Assembly (NCBI GenBank): GCA_964464625.1
Contig: CAYXKD010000001.1
Location: forward strand, 39,553 to 103,552
DNA: 64,000 nt
Direction of reading: 5' to 3'
Source of the DNA: JAAZIN01 sp964464625
GTDB taxonomy: Bacteria > Bacillota > Dethiobacteria > DTU022
The notes beneath the pieces were generated by a model. The model did no database searches. It saw nothing but the letters and a program-made list of their open reading frames with translations, and was not told the DNA's origin. The translations under genes were made by a program, and so were the position numbers. Shown piece after piece: positions 40,911-50,493 of the stretch. Positions within the stretch are counted from its first letter, which is position 1, and each line of letters starts with the position of its first letter.

Positions 40911-42738
40911 TACTATTCCCTCCTTGCTCCGCCACTACGGGGAGGGTAAACCAGACCGTGGTTCCTTTTCCCACAGCACTTTCAAGCCAGATTCTGCCGC
41001 CGTGTGCCTCCACAAGCCTGCGGGCAATGGGCAATCCCAGACCGGTGCCGCCGTAATCACGGCTGCGAGTCTTCTCCACTCTGTAGAAACGTTCAAATAT
41101 TCTTTCCAGATCCTCAGGCGGGATTCCAGGTCCGTTATCTTCCAGCAGCACTTTCAAGGAGCCTTCCTCATTGTCCATTGACGCCCCAATTCTTATCTTA
41201 CCATCGGGCAGGGTATATTTAATAGCATTGTTAAGCAAGTTTAAAAAGACGCGTATGATTTTTTTCTGATCTACCCAGGCCCAGGGAAGCCCCGGGGGTA
41301 TGTCTACCTCTATTGCACGATCCTGAATTTCTGTTTTCTGCTGCATCTGCTCTACTGCATCTGCAACCAGATCAAGCAGATCCACTTTTGTTTTATACAG
41401 CTCTATCTGGCTATGATCAAGTTGGGATAGCTCCAGCAAGTCCCTGACCAGATCGACCATACGGTCTGTTTCGCGTTTCAGCACATCTAAAAAGCGGTTG
41501 CTGACCTCTGGATCAGCAGCGGCACCATCGAGCAAAGTCTCCACATAACTTTTTATTGCTGTCAGGGGCGTTCTAAGCTCATGGGAGACATCGGCAACAA
41601 ATTCCTGCTGCCGCCTGACGAATTCCCTCTCGGCGGTGATATCGTGGAACACCACCAGTGTGCCGTCCAGCCTTTCCCCTTCCTCTTTGAATGGAGCAAT
41701 GGCCATTTTGAAAGTTACAGGCGGTTCTTCCCGGGCTATTTCCATCATTAGGGGGGTCCTTTCACGCATATACTGGCGCAGCGTCTCCGCTCCTGCCAGT
41801 TCTTCTAGCAAAGAAAAACCGGAGCGTCCCATAGATGGTGCGCTTCGGGAAAATTTTTTTAGAAGGTCCCTTGCCGCCGGATTGACATGGATAAGGCGTC
41901 CTTTTCCATCAAGCGCGATAACCCCGTCACTCATATGATTGATCATAGCCTCAACTTTGCTTTTTTCTGTGGAGATCTCCTTGATATTACGATGCAACCT
42001 TTCTGCAAGGTGATTAAAAGTGGCGCTCAGACGGCCAATCTCGTCGGCAGATGTAACCCTGATTTTCTGTGAAAAATCCCCTTGAGCCATTAGCTCTGCC
42101 TGCCGGGTAACGCCCTGGATAGGCGCTGCGATCGTCCTCGCCAGGATGATCCCCAGCAATATGCTAACGCCAAGGGCAAAGGCGGAGCCGCTTAGCAATA
42201 TGAGCTTGATCTGGTTTAAAACCCTGTCCACATCATTGAGTGAACTGCTCAGGTAAACCACACCATTGATATTTCTTTGATCTTTCAGGGGAAGAGCCAG
42301 GTAATACCGCCTCTCTCCGGCAGCCGGATCGTAGCGGATTGCTTCACCCAATTCCCCCGCCAGGGCTCTGGTTATCTCATCGCGAATGAGGCGCCCTCCG
42401 ACTACGGCCTTGTTTGTCGATGTGCCGATGACATGGGCGTAGGAATCCAGCACGGCAATCTCCATTTCACGCATCCCGCTGAACTCGCGCACCAGGTGGG
42501 CAATATCCTCCTCCGCTTCGTGACCTTTTTTCAGTGAAGGTGTCAAAAAAGCCGTCAGCAGGTGGGCTTGATACTCCAGGCCAGTTTTAAAATTGTGGAG
42601 ATAGTAGTTCTCCAGAGACTGCACAAGATAGACGCTGATCAACTGCAGGGAAAAAAGCAGAAGAAGGGAGTAGATCAGAACGATTTTCCATTGCAGGCTT
42701 TTAAAGGCGCCTCTTCTGCCTGAGAAAATAGCCCACAC
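40903..42738 (-). CDS. walK: Sensor histidine kinase WalK
   Basis: The 611-residue essential sensor of cell-wall homeostasis. Membrane helices are at about 18-38 and 179-200 around an extracytoplasmic domain. HAMP follows (about 200-252), then PAS (about 260-370), HisKA with His386 in VSHELRTPL, and HATPase_c with N, G1 and G2 boxes (NAIKY, DNGPGIPPED, GGTGLGLP). The start is GTG within walR, with a 38-base overlap. It phosphorylates WalR, and YycH and YycI follow as its regulators. Confidence 0.96.
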   Translation of the reverse strand: MWAIFSGRRGAFKSLQWKIVLIYSLLLLFSLQLISVYLVQSLENYYLHNFKTGLEYQAHLLTAFLTPSLKKGHEAEEDIAHLVREFSGMREMEIAVLDSYAHVIGTSTNKAVVGGRLIRDEITRALAGELGEAIRYDPAAGERRYYLALPLKDQRNINGVVYLSSSLNDVDRVLNQIKLILLSGSAFALGVSILLGIILARTIAAPIQGVTRQAELMAQGDFSQKIRVTSADEIGRLSATFNHLAERLHRNIKEISTEKSKVEAMINHMSDGVIALDGKGRLIHVNPAARDLLKKFSRSAPSMGRSGFSLLEELAGAETLRQYMRERTPLMMEIAREEPPVTFKMAIAPFKEEGERLDGTLVVFHDITAEREFVRRQQEFVADVSHELRTPLTAIKSYVETLLDGAAADPEVSNRFLDVLKRETDRMVDLVRDLLELSQLDHSQIELYKTKVDLLDLVADAVEQMQQKTEIQDRAIEVDIPPGLPWAWVDQKKIIRVFLNLLNNAIKYTLPDGKIRIGASMDNEEGSLKVLLEDNGPGIPPEDLERIFERFYRVEKTRSRDYGGTGLGLPIARRLVEAHGGRIWLESAVGKGTTVWFTLPVVAEQGGNSIE

Positions 42739-43399
42739 CCCTTTTGGTATGAATATATTCCGGCTCTGCGGGATTGCATTCCAGTTTCTCCCTGAGGCGC
42801 CGAATGGTTACATCAACGGTACGCTCATCGCCGAAATAATCATAACCCCAGACCTGGTTAAGGAGCTGCTGCCGGTTAAAAACATGGCCAGGCCTCTCCA
42901 TCAGAACGGAAAGGATGGAAAATTCTTTAGGCGTCAGCTCCACAGGACGCCCCCGGTTGTAAGCCTGCACCGCATCGAGATCGACAATCAGGTCACCGCA
43001 GCACAACTGCTTGTTCAAATCTGCATCGGAGGGCTGAATACGCCTGAGAATCGCCTTCACGCGGGCAAGAAGCTCCCGTGCACTAAAAGGTTTAGTCACA
43101 TAATCATCGGCACCAAGTTCCAGCCCCAGTACTTTATCAATTTCTGTTTCTCGCGCAGTCAACATAATGATAGGGATCCTTTTTTGCTGTGCGCGGATCT
43201 CACGGCAGACAGTAAAACCGTCTTTCTTCGGAAGCATAATGTCCAGCAGGACTAGATCGGGATGATCCTGTTCCAGGCGTTCCAGCGCCTCTTCACCGTC
43301 GTAAGCCAGGATCACCTCATAGCCCTCCTTTTCCAGATTATATTGCAAAATCTCGGCAATAGGTCGTTCATCATCGACTACAAGTATCCTGGCAGTCAA
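42701..43399 (-). CDS. walR: Response regulator WalR
   Basis: An OmpR-type response regulator of 232 residues. The receiver domain has acidic residues DDE (9-11), phospho-acceptor Asp53 (LLDIMLP), Thr in MLTARE and Lys in VTKPF. The C-terminal winged helix (about 130-228) includes ELTPKEF and DERTVDVTIRRLREK. It controls autolysin and wall genes. The start is TTG after AAGGAGAG. It begins the walR-walK-yycH-yycI-murA operon. Confidence 0.97.
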   Translation of the reverse strand: MTARILVVDDERPIAEILQYNLEKEGYEVILAYDGEEALERLEQDHPDLVLLDIMLPKKDGFTVCREIRAQQKRIPIIMLTARETEIDKVLGLELGADDYVTKPFSARELLARVKAILRRIQPSDADLNKQLCCGDLIVDLDAVQAYNRGRPVELTPKEFSILSVLMERPGHVFNRQQLLNQVWGYDYFGDERTVDVTIRRLREKLECNPAEPEYIHTKRGVGYFLRQKRRL

Positions 43400-43485
43400 A
43401 TTATCTCTCCTTAGAAAAAGCTTAAATCACAATTTCGGTTTCCGGGTATGGAATCCCTGCTGGAATAAACTCGCTTCGGATTTTA

Positions 43486-43513
43486 TAAGGGGCTGCCCTG
43501 GAGCAGCCCCTTA
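43486..43513. repeat. Strong hairpin between the G5/M23 gene and walR
   Basis: TAAGGGGCTGC and GCAGCCCCTTA form a perfect 11-pair stem around a six-base loop. Neither strand has a following T-run, so it is not a textbook terminator. It lies 24 bases beyond the stop of the G5/M23 gene and about 87 bases before walR; it may terminate, stabilise the 3' end or bind a protein. Confidence 0.6.
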
Positions 43514-43536
43514 TAATCGTTTAGGATAAATCAGGG

Positions 43537-44919
43537 TTAAAAAAAAGTAAGAGGGTTAATCGCAGTGCTGTTCCAGATAGTCGAACCGTTGCTGCGCCGG
43601 ATCTCAAAATGAAGGTGAATACCAGTCCGGCCAAAGGTACGACCAGTGTTCCCCATCTGGGCAATAGTCTGGCCCCTTGAGACTGTGGCTCCCGTTGAGA
43701 CATAATTAATGCTGTTGTGCAGATAAGCTGTATAGTAGCTGCCGTGATAGATTACGATATAGTTCCCACGCCTGTCACCTGATCCTGTCTCCACCACCAC
43801 ACCGCTGTCTGCAGCCAGGATTGGAGAACGATGTCCCAACATTGTAATATCAATCCCCTTGTGCGCTCCACTAAAATGCTGGCTGACAATGCCGCCATCT
43901 GCCACCGGCCAGACAAACAAACCTGTGCCGATGGAAGGCGCCCGAGATGTTCCTTTTTCAACAACCTGGGTAACCGGCTCCAGCAAGACTGTCTGTTCAA
44001 CAATCTGCCGATCGATCTCTTTACCGTTTTCACTGGTAACATGATAGGTAACCTCTTTCTCCCCTGCTTTCCCAGGGACGAGCACATGACTTTGCGCATG
44101 CCACATCTTATCGTTGTAAGTATAGTTGGTATCAAAAGGAATACTTTCTACAGCCCTGACCTCTTCCAGGGTTCGTACGTGAACTTCGGGAAGAAACCCC
44201 GCTAATTCCGGAGGCTCATTTTCACGCAGCGTTTCATCGTAACGGCTGGCCAGAAGCAACCTGCTTTCATGGGATTCCTCGCTGTTTAGCAGTAGACTGG
44301 CTGCCTCCTGTGGTACGCAGACCGCTTCCGGAGAGATGGTGCAGGGTGTTCCTGCAATATCCTCAACAAGATTTACTTTAAGCAGCCTGACATTCTCCGA
44401 ATCACTGGTGTAAGCGCTGCATAACAGTTCGATTACCTGGCCAACCTCTTTTTCCGACACCACCGGAACAGCCGGCACCTGGTCCACTGTAAGCATTACA
44501 GCTTTGGTAACAAGGTTGATCTGCTGCCGTAAGTTCTCTTTTACGTTAAAAGCATCTTCTTCACCACCGGAACGGTACTCGCGATTATAGAATATATCCT
44601 GTTCCGGTTCCACAGCCATTCCATAAAAGGAACTGCAGCACTCTTTTAGTTCAACCAGAAAATCATCGATCTCCCCGGCATCACGCACCATACCCACCTC
44701 GCGTCCCTCCAGGGTGACCACATAAAAAAAGTGCGAGCAATAATGATGCAATCCTACAAGCACTCCCACCAGAAGAGTCGCTGACACCAGGTAAAGTGCA
44801 GGATGCAATGTTTTACCCTTTAGCCATAGCTGCAGTTTCCTTAATTCACTGTACCTGTAGGCACGCTGCAGCTTCTTTTTAAGCACCGCCAGCCACTGCC
44901 AAATTGTCCAGTATCTCAT
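43537..44919 (-). CDS. Membrane-anchored G5 / M23 cell-wall metallopeptidase
   Basis: A 460-residue protein: cytoplasmic N-terminus, one membrane helix (ALYLVSATLLVGVLVGLHHY), an unassigned middle, a G5 domain (about 265-330, with ESIPFDTNYTYND and GKEIDRQIVEQTV), and a C-terminal M23 peptidase with intact motifs HKGIDIT and HLHFE. G5 domains are thought to bind cell-wall sugars. I start at ATG 44919 (MRYWTIW), after AGGAGG. It lies upstream of walR on the same strand, perhaps a WalRK target, though I see no clear WalR box. Confidence 0.9.
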   Translation of the reverse strand: MRYWTIWQWLAVLKKKLQRAYRYSELRKLQLWLKGKTLHPALYLVSATLLVGVLVGLHHYCSHFFYVVTLEGREVGMVRDAGEIDDFLVELKECCSSFYGMAVEPEQDIFYNREYRSGGEEDAFNVKENLRQQINLVTKAVMLTVDQVPAVPVVSEKEVGQVIELLCSAYTSDSENVRLLKVNLVEDIAGTPCTISPEAVCVPQEAASLLLNSEESHESRLLLASRYDETLRENEPPELAGFLPEVHVRTLEEVRAVESIPFDTNYTYNDKMWHAQSHVLVPGKAGEKEVTYHVTSENGKEIDRQIVEQTVLLEPVTQVVEKGTSRAPSIGTGLFVWPVADGGIVSQHFSGAHKGIDITMLGHRSPILAADSGVVVETGSGDRRGNYIVIYHGSYYTAYLHNSINYVSTGATVSRGQTIAQMGNTGRTFGRTGIHLHFEIRRSNGSTIWNSTAINPLTFF

Positions 44920-45049
44920 AAAAAACCTCCTTCGGGCCCAGAGAGGCAACTGATACACCAGTGCTTGTTAATTTAACTGCCTCAATCCTTAACAATTATT
45001 AAAATACCTTAATTATTTCTCCATGAATTTGAAAGTTCCTGCTAAAAAT

Positions 45050-45075
45050 AAAAAAATACCGGTTATTTCCGGTAT
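45050..45075 (-). terminator. Intrinsic terminator after the FAD dehydrogenase gene
   Basis: On the minus strand AATACCGG, loop AAATAA and CCGGTATT form an eight-pair stem followed by seven T. It ends the dnaB-FAD gene unit about 64 bases after its stop. Confidence 0.88.
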
Positions 45076-45138
45076 TACAGGTGGCAATTTTTCATGCACC
45101 ACCCCGGGAGCCACATCTCCCCTCCATAAAATATTTTA

Positions 45139-46536
45139 TCAAATGCCCGCTTCTTTTAAGCGCCCCAGGATCTCCCTTGCCGCAAGCACTCCCGAAGCAG
45201 ATGCCTGGATCAGGCCTCTAGTCACACCAGCTCCATCACCGACGGCAAATAGATTATCCAGGTCGGTCTCCAGATGGCGGTTGAGGCGAAGCCGGAATGA
45301 GTAAAATTTTACCTCCACCCCGTATAGAAGGGTGTGGGGTGAATTTACCCCGGGAGCAATTTTATCCAGTGCTTCAAGCATCTCCATGATGGAGAGAAGG
45401 TGCCGGTAGGGGAGAACAAGGCTCAGGTCACCGGGCGTTGCCTTCGCCAGGGTGGGCCGGACCAGACCCCGGTGGATCCGCTCCGCCGTGGAACGGCGGC
45501 CCATCTGTAAATCGCCCAGGCGCTGCACAATGACTCCGTCTCCCAGCATATTTGCCAGGCTGGCAATATATTTGCCGTAACGTATGGGTTCCCGAAAGGG
45601 CTCGGTAAATGTTTTACTTACCAATAGAGCAAAATTTGTATTTACGCTTCTTTTCTCAGCATAGCTGTGGCCGTTAACCGTCACCAGCCCTCCGTTGTTT
45701 TCTGTGACGACAACCCCGTAAGGGTTCATGCAAAAAGTACGCACCCTGTCATCAAAAGAACGTGAAAAATAGATCAGCTTTGATTCGTAGATCTTGTCGG
45801 TGATGTGCTCCATGAGAACCGCCGGCACCTCTATACGCAGCCCTATGTCTACCGGGTTGTTAACCCCCTGAAGACCCAGCCGCAAAGCTTCGCTGTGCAT
45901 CCATTCCGCCCCGGCCCTTCCAGGTCCGGCAATGACATAGTCCGATTCTATTTGTTCCCCAGAAGCCAATTCTACACCGGTAACCCTGCCACCTGAAAAG
46001 TTAATCGCCCTGACTTCCCTGTTCGTAACAATCTCCACTTTCTTCTCCAGCCATTGGTACATCTTTTCCAGCACAAGGTAACAATTTTCCGTACCCAGAT
46101 GCCTCATCCGCGACGGTATGAGACTCAAGCCCGCTGCGGCGGCATCCCGCTGCAGTTTATTTATCACGGCAGTATCAGTCCCAAAAAGAATATCTTTTGC
46201 TCCGGCTGAAAGATAAATTCCATCCACATAGCTGATTAGCTGCTCCAGCAAAGGAGGCTCGAGATATTCGTTCAGGAGACCCCCGAATTCCGTTGAAAGA
46301 GTCAATTTGCCGTCGCTAAAAGCACCGGCGCCGCCCCAACCGCAGGTAATAGCACAGGGGTTACAGCGCAAACAGCTGCCGTACTTGCCCAGGGTGGCAC
46401 ATTTGCGTTTCTCCAGGGCCATCCCTTTATCCAGCAGCAATATGCGGGCCTTGCTCTGGCGGCAAAGCTCCAGCGCAGCAAATATGCCCGCCGGACCCGC
46501 CCCGACAATAATTACATCATATTTTGACTGAATCAC
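45139..46536 (-). CDS. FAD-dependent dehydrogenase, COG2509 family
   Basis: A 465-residue flavoprotein. The FAD dinucleotide-binding loop is VGAGPAGIFAALEL at about residues 11-24. A conserved Cys cluster follows (CATLGKYGSCLRCNPCAITCGWGG), typical of this uncharacterised family. The C-terminal FAD-contact segment is AVGDGAGVTRGLIQA. The substrate is not known, and iron-sulfur binding by the Cys cluster is possible. The start is GTG after GGAAGGGG. It follows dnaB, an order seen in other Clostridia, and ends at a strong terminator. Confidence 0.85.
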   Translation of the reverse strand: MIQSKYDVIIVGAGPAGIFAALELCRQSKARILLLDKGMALEKRKCATLGKYGSCLRCNPCAITCGWGGAGAFSDGKLTLSTEFGGLLNEYLEPPLLEQLISYVDGIYLSAGAKDILFGTDTAVINKLQRDAAAAGLSLIPSRMRHLGTENCYLVLEKMYQWLEKKVEIVTNREVRAINFSGGRVTGVELASGEQIESDYVIAGPGRAGAEWMHSEALRLGLQGVNNPVDIGLRIEVPAVLMEHITDKIYESKLIYFSRSFDDRVRTFCMNPYGVVVTENNGGLVTVNGHSYAEKRSVNTNFALLVSKTFTEPFREPIRYGKYIASLANMLGDGVIVQRLGDLQMGRRSTAERIHRGLVRPTLAKATPGDLSLVLPYRHLLSIMEMLEALDKIAPGVNSPHTLLYGVEVKFYSFRLRLNRHLETDLDNLFAVGDGAGVTRGLIQASASGVLAAREILGRLKEAGI

Positions 46537-46550
46537 CCTTGCACCCCTTC

Positions 46551-47906
46551 CTACAGTCCTGGCACCGCCTCAGCCTCCCCTGTGCGGGCAATATTGGCAA
46601 ATCTATTGTACTGATCAAGAAAATATAGTTCAATCATGCCCACGGGGCCGTTTCTCTGCTTGGCAACAATGATTTCGGCAGTATTTCCTTTTTCCGTAGC
46701 TTTATTGTAATAGGATTCCCGATAAATAAAGAGAACCATATCGGCATTTGCTTCAATGCCCCCTGATTCCATCAGGTCACTTAATATAGGCCGTCGGCTC
46801 TCTCTTTTTTCAACAGCACGGCTTAGCTGGGATAGAGCAATCACCGGTACTGAGAGCTCCTTTGCCAGCGCTTTAAGAGAGCGGGATATTTCAGAAAGCT
46901 CTTGTTGCCTGTTTTCCGACCGGCTGAAACCGCGCATCAATTGCAGGTAGTCAACGAAAACAGCCTCTAACCCTCTCTCCGCTTTCAGGCGGCGGGCTTT
47001 TGCCCGCACTTCCATTACCGAAAGTGAGGCAGAATCATCTATGTAAAGTGGGGATTCGCTTAGCGGGCCCACTGCCCGGGTCAGTTTCTGCCATTCTTCC
47101 TGTGAAAGAAAACCCCGGCGCATTTTATGCGCATCGATTCTCGCTTCGGCACAAAGCATCCGCTGCGCCAGCTGCTCCCTGGACATCTCCAGGCTGAAGA
47201 AGGCAGCAGGTTTCCCTTCTTTAACGGCAATATGGTGAGCCATGTTTAGAGCCAGAGTCGTTTTCCCCATGCTGGGCCGTGCAGCAACAATAATCAATTC
47301 GGAGGGTTGTAGCCCCGAACTGATTGTATTCAGATCTTCAAAACCGGTGGAGAGGCCGGTAACTCCCTTTTTATCGTCAAAAAGCCTCTCAATGCGATCA
47401 AAGGTCTCTTTAAGAACCTCCTTTAGAGGAACAAAACCTTGCTGCTTTCCCTGCTTGCCTATTTCAAAGATCTGCTGTTCAGCTGTATCCAAAAATTCTT
47501 CCACATCAGGCGGACCTTCGTAGCAGCCTGAGACAATTTTCGTAGCTGTGTGGATGAGAGAGCGCAGGATCGATTTTTCCCGGACAATGATCGCATAATA
47601 CTGCACGTTAGCAGCTGTCGGCACTGCTCCGGCGAGGGCGCTCAAATAGGCTGTCCCGCCCGCCTCATCCAAAGAATGACGCCTCTGCAGTTCATCAGCC
47701 AGGGTAACGAGATCCACCGGTTCGCCCTTTTCGCTTAGGGCGACAATTGCATCAAATATCTTCTGGTGAGCGGTCCGGTAAAAATCAGCTCCACCAAGCA
47801 GTTCGGTAGCAGAAAAAATAGCCTCCTTATCAATAATCATCGAGCCGAGGACGGACTGCTCCGCCTCAATGCTCTGCGGCGGTATTTTGTCAATCGTGAG
47901 AACCAT
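46551..47906 (-). CDS. dnaB: Replicative DNA helicase
   Basis: The 451-residue hexameric helicase of the replication fork. The N-terminal DnaB domain (IPPQSIEAEQSVLGSMI) is followed by the RecA-like ATPase with Walker A ARPSMGKTT and Walker B AVFVDYLQLM. No intein is present. The ATG follows GGAGAG and lies three bases after lonC. The gene is in the rplI-lonC-dnaB run. Confidence 0.98.
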   Translation of the reverse strand: MVLTIDKIPPQSIEAEQSVLGSMIIDKEAIFSATELLGGADFYRTAHQKIFDAIVALSEKGEPVDLVTLADELQRRHSLDEAGGTAYLSALAGAVPTAANVQYYAIIVREKSILRSLIHTATKIVSGCYEGPPDVEEFLDTAEQQIFEIGKQGKQQGFVPLKEVLKETFDRIERLFDDKKGVTGLSTGFEDLNTISSGLQPSELIIVAARPSMGKTTLALNMAHHIAVKEGKPAAFFSLEMSREQLAQRMLCAEARIDAHKMRRGFLSQEEWQKLTRAVGPLSESPLYIDDSASLSVMEVRAKARRLKAERGLEAVFVDYLQLMRGFSRSENRQQELSEISRSLKALAKELSVPVIALSQLSRAVEKRESRRPILSDLMESGGIEANADMVLFIYRESYYNKATEKGNTAEIIVAKQRNGPVGMIELYFLDQYNRFANIARTGEAEAVPGL

Positions 47907-47909
47907 CGC

Positions 47910-49817
47910 TCAACTCTCCTTTTTATGCAGCATTTTGATAGCACTGCGAGATAAAAAATGTGGCAGCAGGCTTTCTATATTTCCGGCAGCGGTGATCTCC
48001 ATTTCCGGAAAGCGGCTAAAGGGTTCAGTCTGGTTGTCCAGCGGAACGACAACTTTTTTCAATCCGGCAATACGTGCGCCGTAAATTTTTTCGATGATCC
48101 CTCCAACGGGTTTGAGCTGACCCCTGAGGGATATCTCTCCTGTCACCGCACAATCCTGCCGGAGCGGTAGTTCATTTACAGCGCTAAGTATAGCCAGAAA
48201 AATTGCTGCCCCGGCGGAAGGCCCGTCAAAAACGCCCCCGCCCACCACATTCAAGTGCAGATCATAATCGCCAAGATCCAGCCCGGATATTTTTCGCAGC
48301 AGCGATGCGGCAACAAATACAGAGTCCCGGGCCATCGAACCTGCCGTTTCATTAAAACGGATACTACCACGGCCCCCTTTGGCAGCTGGAAAGGCCAGTG
48401 CCTCGATCTCTAGCACAAGCCCGATAAAGCCGTTTACACCAAGAGCAAGCGCCCGTCCGATCTCTGGTTTCCCACCAACCGGGACCGGGCTAAGGGGAAA
48501 AAGGCGGTTGCTCACCAGAATTTTTTCCATTAATGCAGCATCAATACAAATCTTTTTGTGGCTGCTGTTCTGCTGTTGTTCATAAAGAGTCCGCCCGTAA
48601 GCATCGACGAGGAGGTTAACTGCCCTGCGCCCCTCGCAGGTACAACGGCTGATCAGGCGTGCCGCCTCCGGGTCGATAGAGAGCTGCAACCTGGCAGCAG
48701 AGCTGTAAACGATTTCCTCTATTTCCACTGGTGTAAGAGGTTCAAAGTAAATTTCAGAGCAGCGCGAACGGAAAGCCGGCGAGATCGCTTCCGGGGAACG
48801 GGTAGTCGCTCCAATTAGAATAAAATCAGCAGGGGCCCCGCGTTCAAAAAGGAGCCGGATATATTTCGGCACCTGCGTATCGGTAGGATCATAGTAGGCT
48901 GAATCAAAAAACACCCGTTTATCCTCCATGACTTTGAGGAGCTTGTTCTGCAAGACATAATCCATTTCACCAATCTCGTCAATAAAAAGGATTCCGCCGT
49001 GAGCATCCGACACCAGCCCCAATTTTGGCTCCGGCACTCCGCCCTCGACAAGGTTTCGCCGCGCCCCCTGATATATGGGATCATGTACCGAACCAATGAG
49101 AGGATCGGCTATCTCGCGAGAATCCCAACGCAGAGTGGAGCCGTCAACCTCCACAAAAGGTGCGTTATCGGAAAAGATGGTCCCCGGAATCTCCTGGACA
49201 CTTTTCAGTGCAAGCCGGGCGGCGGTGGTTTTACCTACACCCGGAGGACCGTACAAAATTATATGCGGCGGATAAGGTGAAGCAAGTTTGGAAATAAGCG
49301 CCAGGATGGCCTCGCCCTGTCCGATAATCTGGTCCAGCTCTGCGGGACGGAGTATTTCCTGGGCCGCGCGGGAAAGCTGCTGTGCAAACATTTTTTCTGC
49401 AATGGCATATTTTTTTAAAGTCTGCGGGTTTTCTACACCACTCCATTCCCGGATGACCTCTCTTTTAATCTCAAGGAGATATTCTTCATGCTGTTCCTCA
49501 AGATGCTCCTTAACCTTATTCTCCAGCGATTCTTCAAGTGAACGGCGCGCAAGGAGATCTGCCAGTGCCTCCTCCAGCTCGGTGAAAGCCCCTGAAAATT
49601 GCTCCTCAGTGGGAATATCAGTCAAAGTAGGGTTTTCAAAAACCAGGCGCTGTAATCCCAGCAACTGTCGGGCAGGATTTCGGGAATGGATTAATGGAAG
49701 GGCCTCCAGTTTACCTGCCTTTAAAACCATGTTTTCCGTCCCGTAATAACGGGTAACGAGGTCAAGTAAGGCGCTAAGACGCCTTTGGTGCTGAATCATT
49801 CGCTGCTCCGAGCCCAT
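47910..49817 (-). CDS. lonC: Lon-family ATP-dependent protease LonC (spore type)
   Basis: A 635-residue Lon-like protease. After a helical N-terminal part without the LAN substrate domain comes an AAA+ module: Walker A GPPGVGKTT and Walker B ILFIDEIGEM. The C-terminal protease has the catalytic serine in DGPSAGAA and lysine in VGGIIEKIYGA. It matches the Lon subfamily annotated as LonC in spore formers. The ATG follows GGGGG. It lies between rplI and dnaB, where Bacillus has these two genes close together without lonC. Confidence 0.93.
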   Translation of the reverse strand: MGSEQRMIQHQRRLSALLDLVTRYYGTENMVLKAGKLEALPLIHSRNPARQLLGLQRLVFENPTLTDIPTEEQFSGAFTELEEALADLLARRSLEESLENKVKEHLEEQHEEYLLEIKREVIREWSGVENPQTLKKYAIAEKMFAQQLSRAAQEILRPAELDQIIGQGEAILALISKLASPYPPHIILYGPPGVGKTTAARLALKSVQEIPGTIFSDNAPFVEVDGSTLRWDSREIADPLIGSVHDPIYQGARRNLVEGGVPEPKLGLVSDAHGGILFIDEIGEMDYVLQNKLLKVMEDKRVFFDSAYYDPTDTQVPKYIRLLFERGAPADFILIGATTRSPEAISPAFRSRCSEIYFEPLTPVEIEEIVYSSAARLQLSIDPEAARLISRCTCEGRRAVNLLVDAYGRTLYEQQQNSSHKKICIDAALMEKILVSNRLFPLSPVPVGGKPEIGRALALGVNGFIGLVLEIEALAFPAAKGGRGSIRFNETAGSMARDSVFVAASLLRKISGLDLGDYDLHLNVVGGGVFDGPSAGAAIFLAILSAVNELPLRQDCAVTGEISLRGQLKPVGGIIEKIYGARIAGLKKVVVPLDNQTEPFSRFPEMEITAAGNIESLLPHFLSRSAIKMLHKKES

Positions 49818-49818
49818 C

Positions 49819-50277
49819 TTAATCCCCCTGACTTTCTTCCTCTTCCACCTCTATAACTACCGTTACTTTGACACCGAGGTGCAGCTTTACGGTAGCTTCG
49901 TAACGCCCTGTTGCCTTGATGGGCTCCTCCAGAACAATTTTTTTCCTATCCACAACAAACCCCATCCGCTGCAATTCAGCGGCGATATCCCCTGCGGTAA
50001 CCGAACCGAAGAGGCGCCCCCCTTCACCGGCGGCCATCCGAAATTTAATGATCTGCTGTTCCAATATTTCAGCCTGTGCCTTGCTTTCTTTCTCCAGGCG
50101 GCTGCTTTTTTTCTGCAAGGCAAGCTCACGGTGCTCTCTATCGCGCAGGCGGCCCGGCGTTGCCTCCTCGGCCAGCCCCCTGGGAATGAGCAAATTGCGG
50201 CCATATCCCGGAGCGACATCTTTCACTTCACCTTTTTCCCCCAGGCCGGGGACATCTTTTATGAGAATTACCTTCAT
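49819..50277 (-). CDS. rplI: 50S ribosomal protein L9
   Basis: The 152-residue protein starts MKVILIKDVPGLGEKG and has the family segment YGRNLLIPRGLA, a long central helix and a C-terminal globular domain. It has its own promoter (50370-50398) and lies behind the rpsR terminator, so it is a separate unit from rpsF-ssb-rpsR. No gdpP (yybT) is found upstream of it. Confidence 0.98.
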   Translation of the reverse strand: MKVILIKDVPGLGEKGEVKDVAPGYGRNLLIPRGLAEEATPGRLRDREHRELALQKKSSRLEKESKAQAEILEQQIIKFRMAAGEGGRLFGSVTAGDIAAELQRMGFVVDRKKIVLEEPIKATGRYEATVKLHLGVKVTVVIEVEEEESQGD

Positions 50278-50369
50278 TTAGTCCACCCTTTCAAAGTATG
50301 TCGTACCTTTGAGGCACCTATAAAACATAACAGCATAACAGCCGGCTATAGCCCTGCGGCGGTTTGCTG

Positions 50370-50398
50370 ATATTAGAGTTTATAATTCGCGTTATCAA
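50370..50398 (-). promoter_or_regulatory. Promoter of rplI
   Basis: On the minus strand TTGATA (50398-50393), a 17-base spacer and TAATAT (50375-50370). The leader to rplI is about 85 bases. Confidence 0.65.
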
Positions 50399-50426
50399 AG
50401 GCCGGCTCCTTCTCTCTGGCAAAGCT

Positions 50427-50466
50427 AAAAAACGGTGCCGGCAGCATAAGCCTCCAGCACCGTTTT
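50427..50466 (-). terminator. Intrinsic terminator after rpsR
   Basis: On the minus strand AAAACGGTGC and GCACCGTTTT form a ten-pair stem with an 18-base loop, ending in six T. It ends the rpsF-ssb-rpsR operon. Confidence 0.85.
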
Positions 50467-50493
50467 CCTGATGGGCCTTACAGGTTGGTTAAA

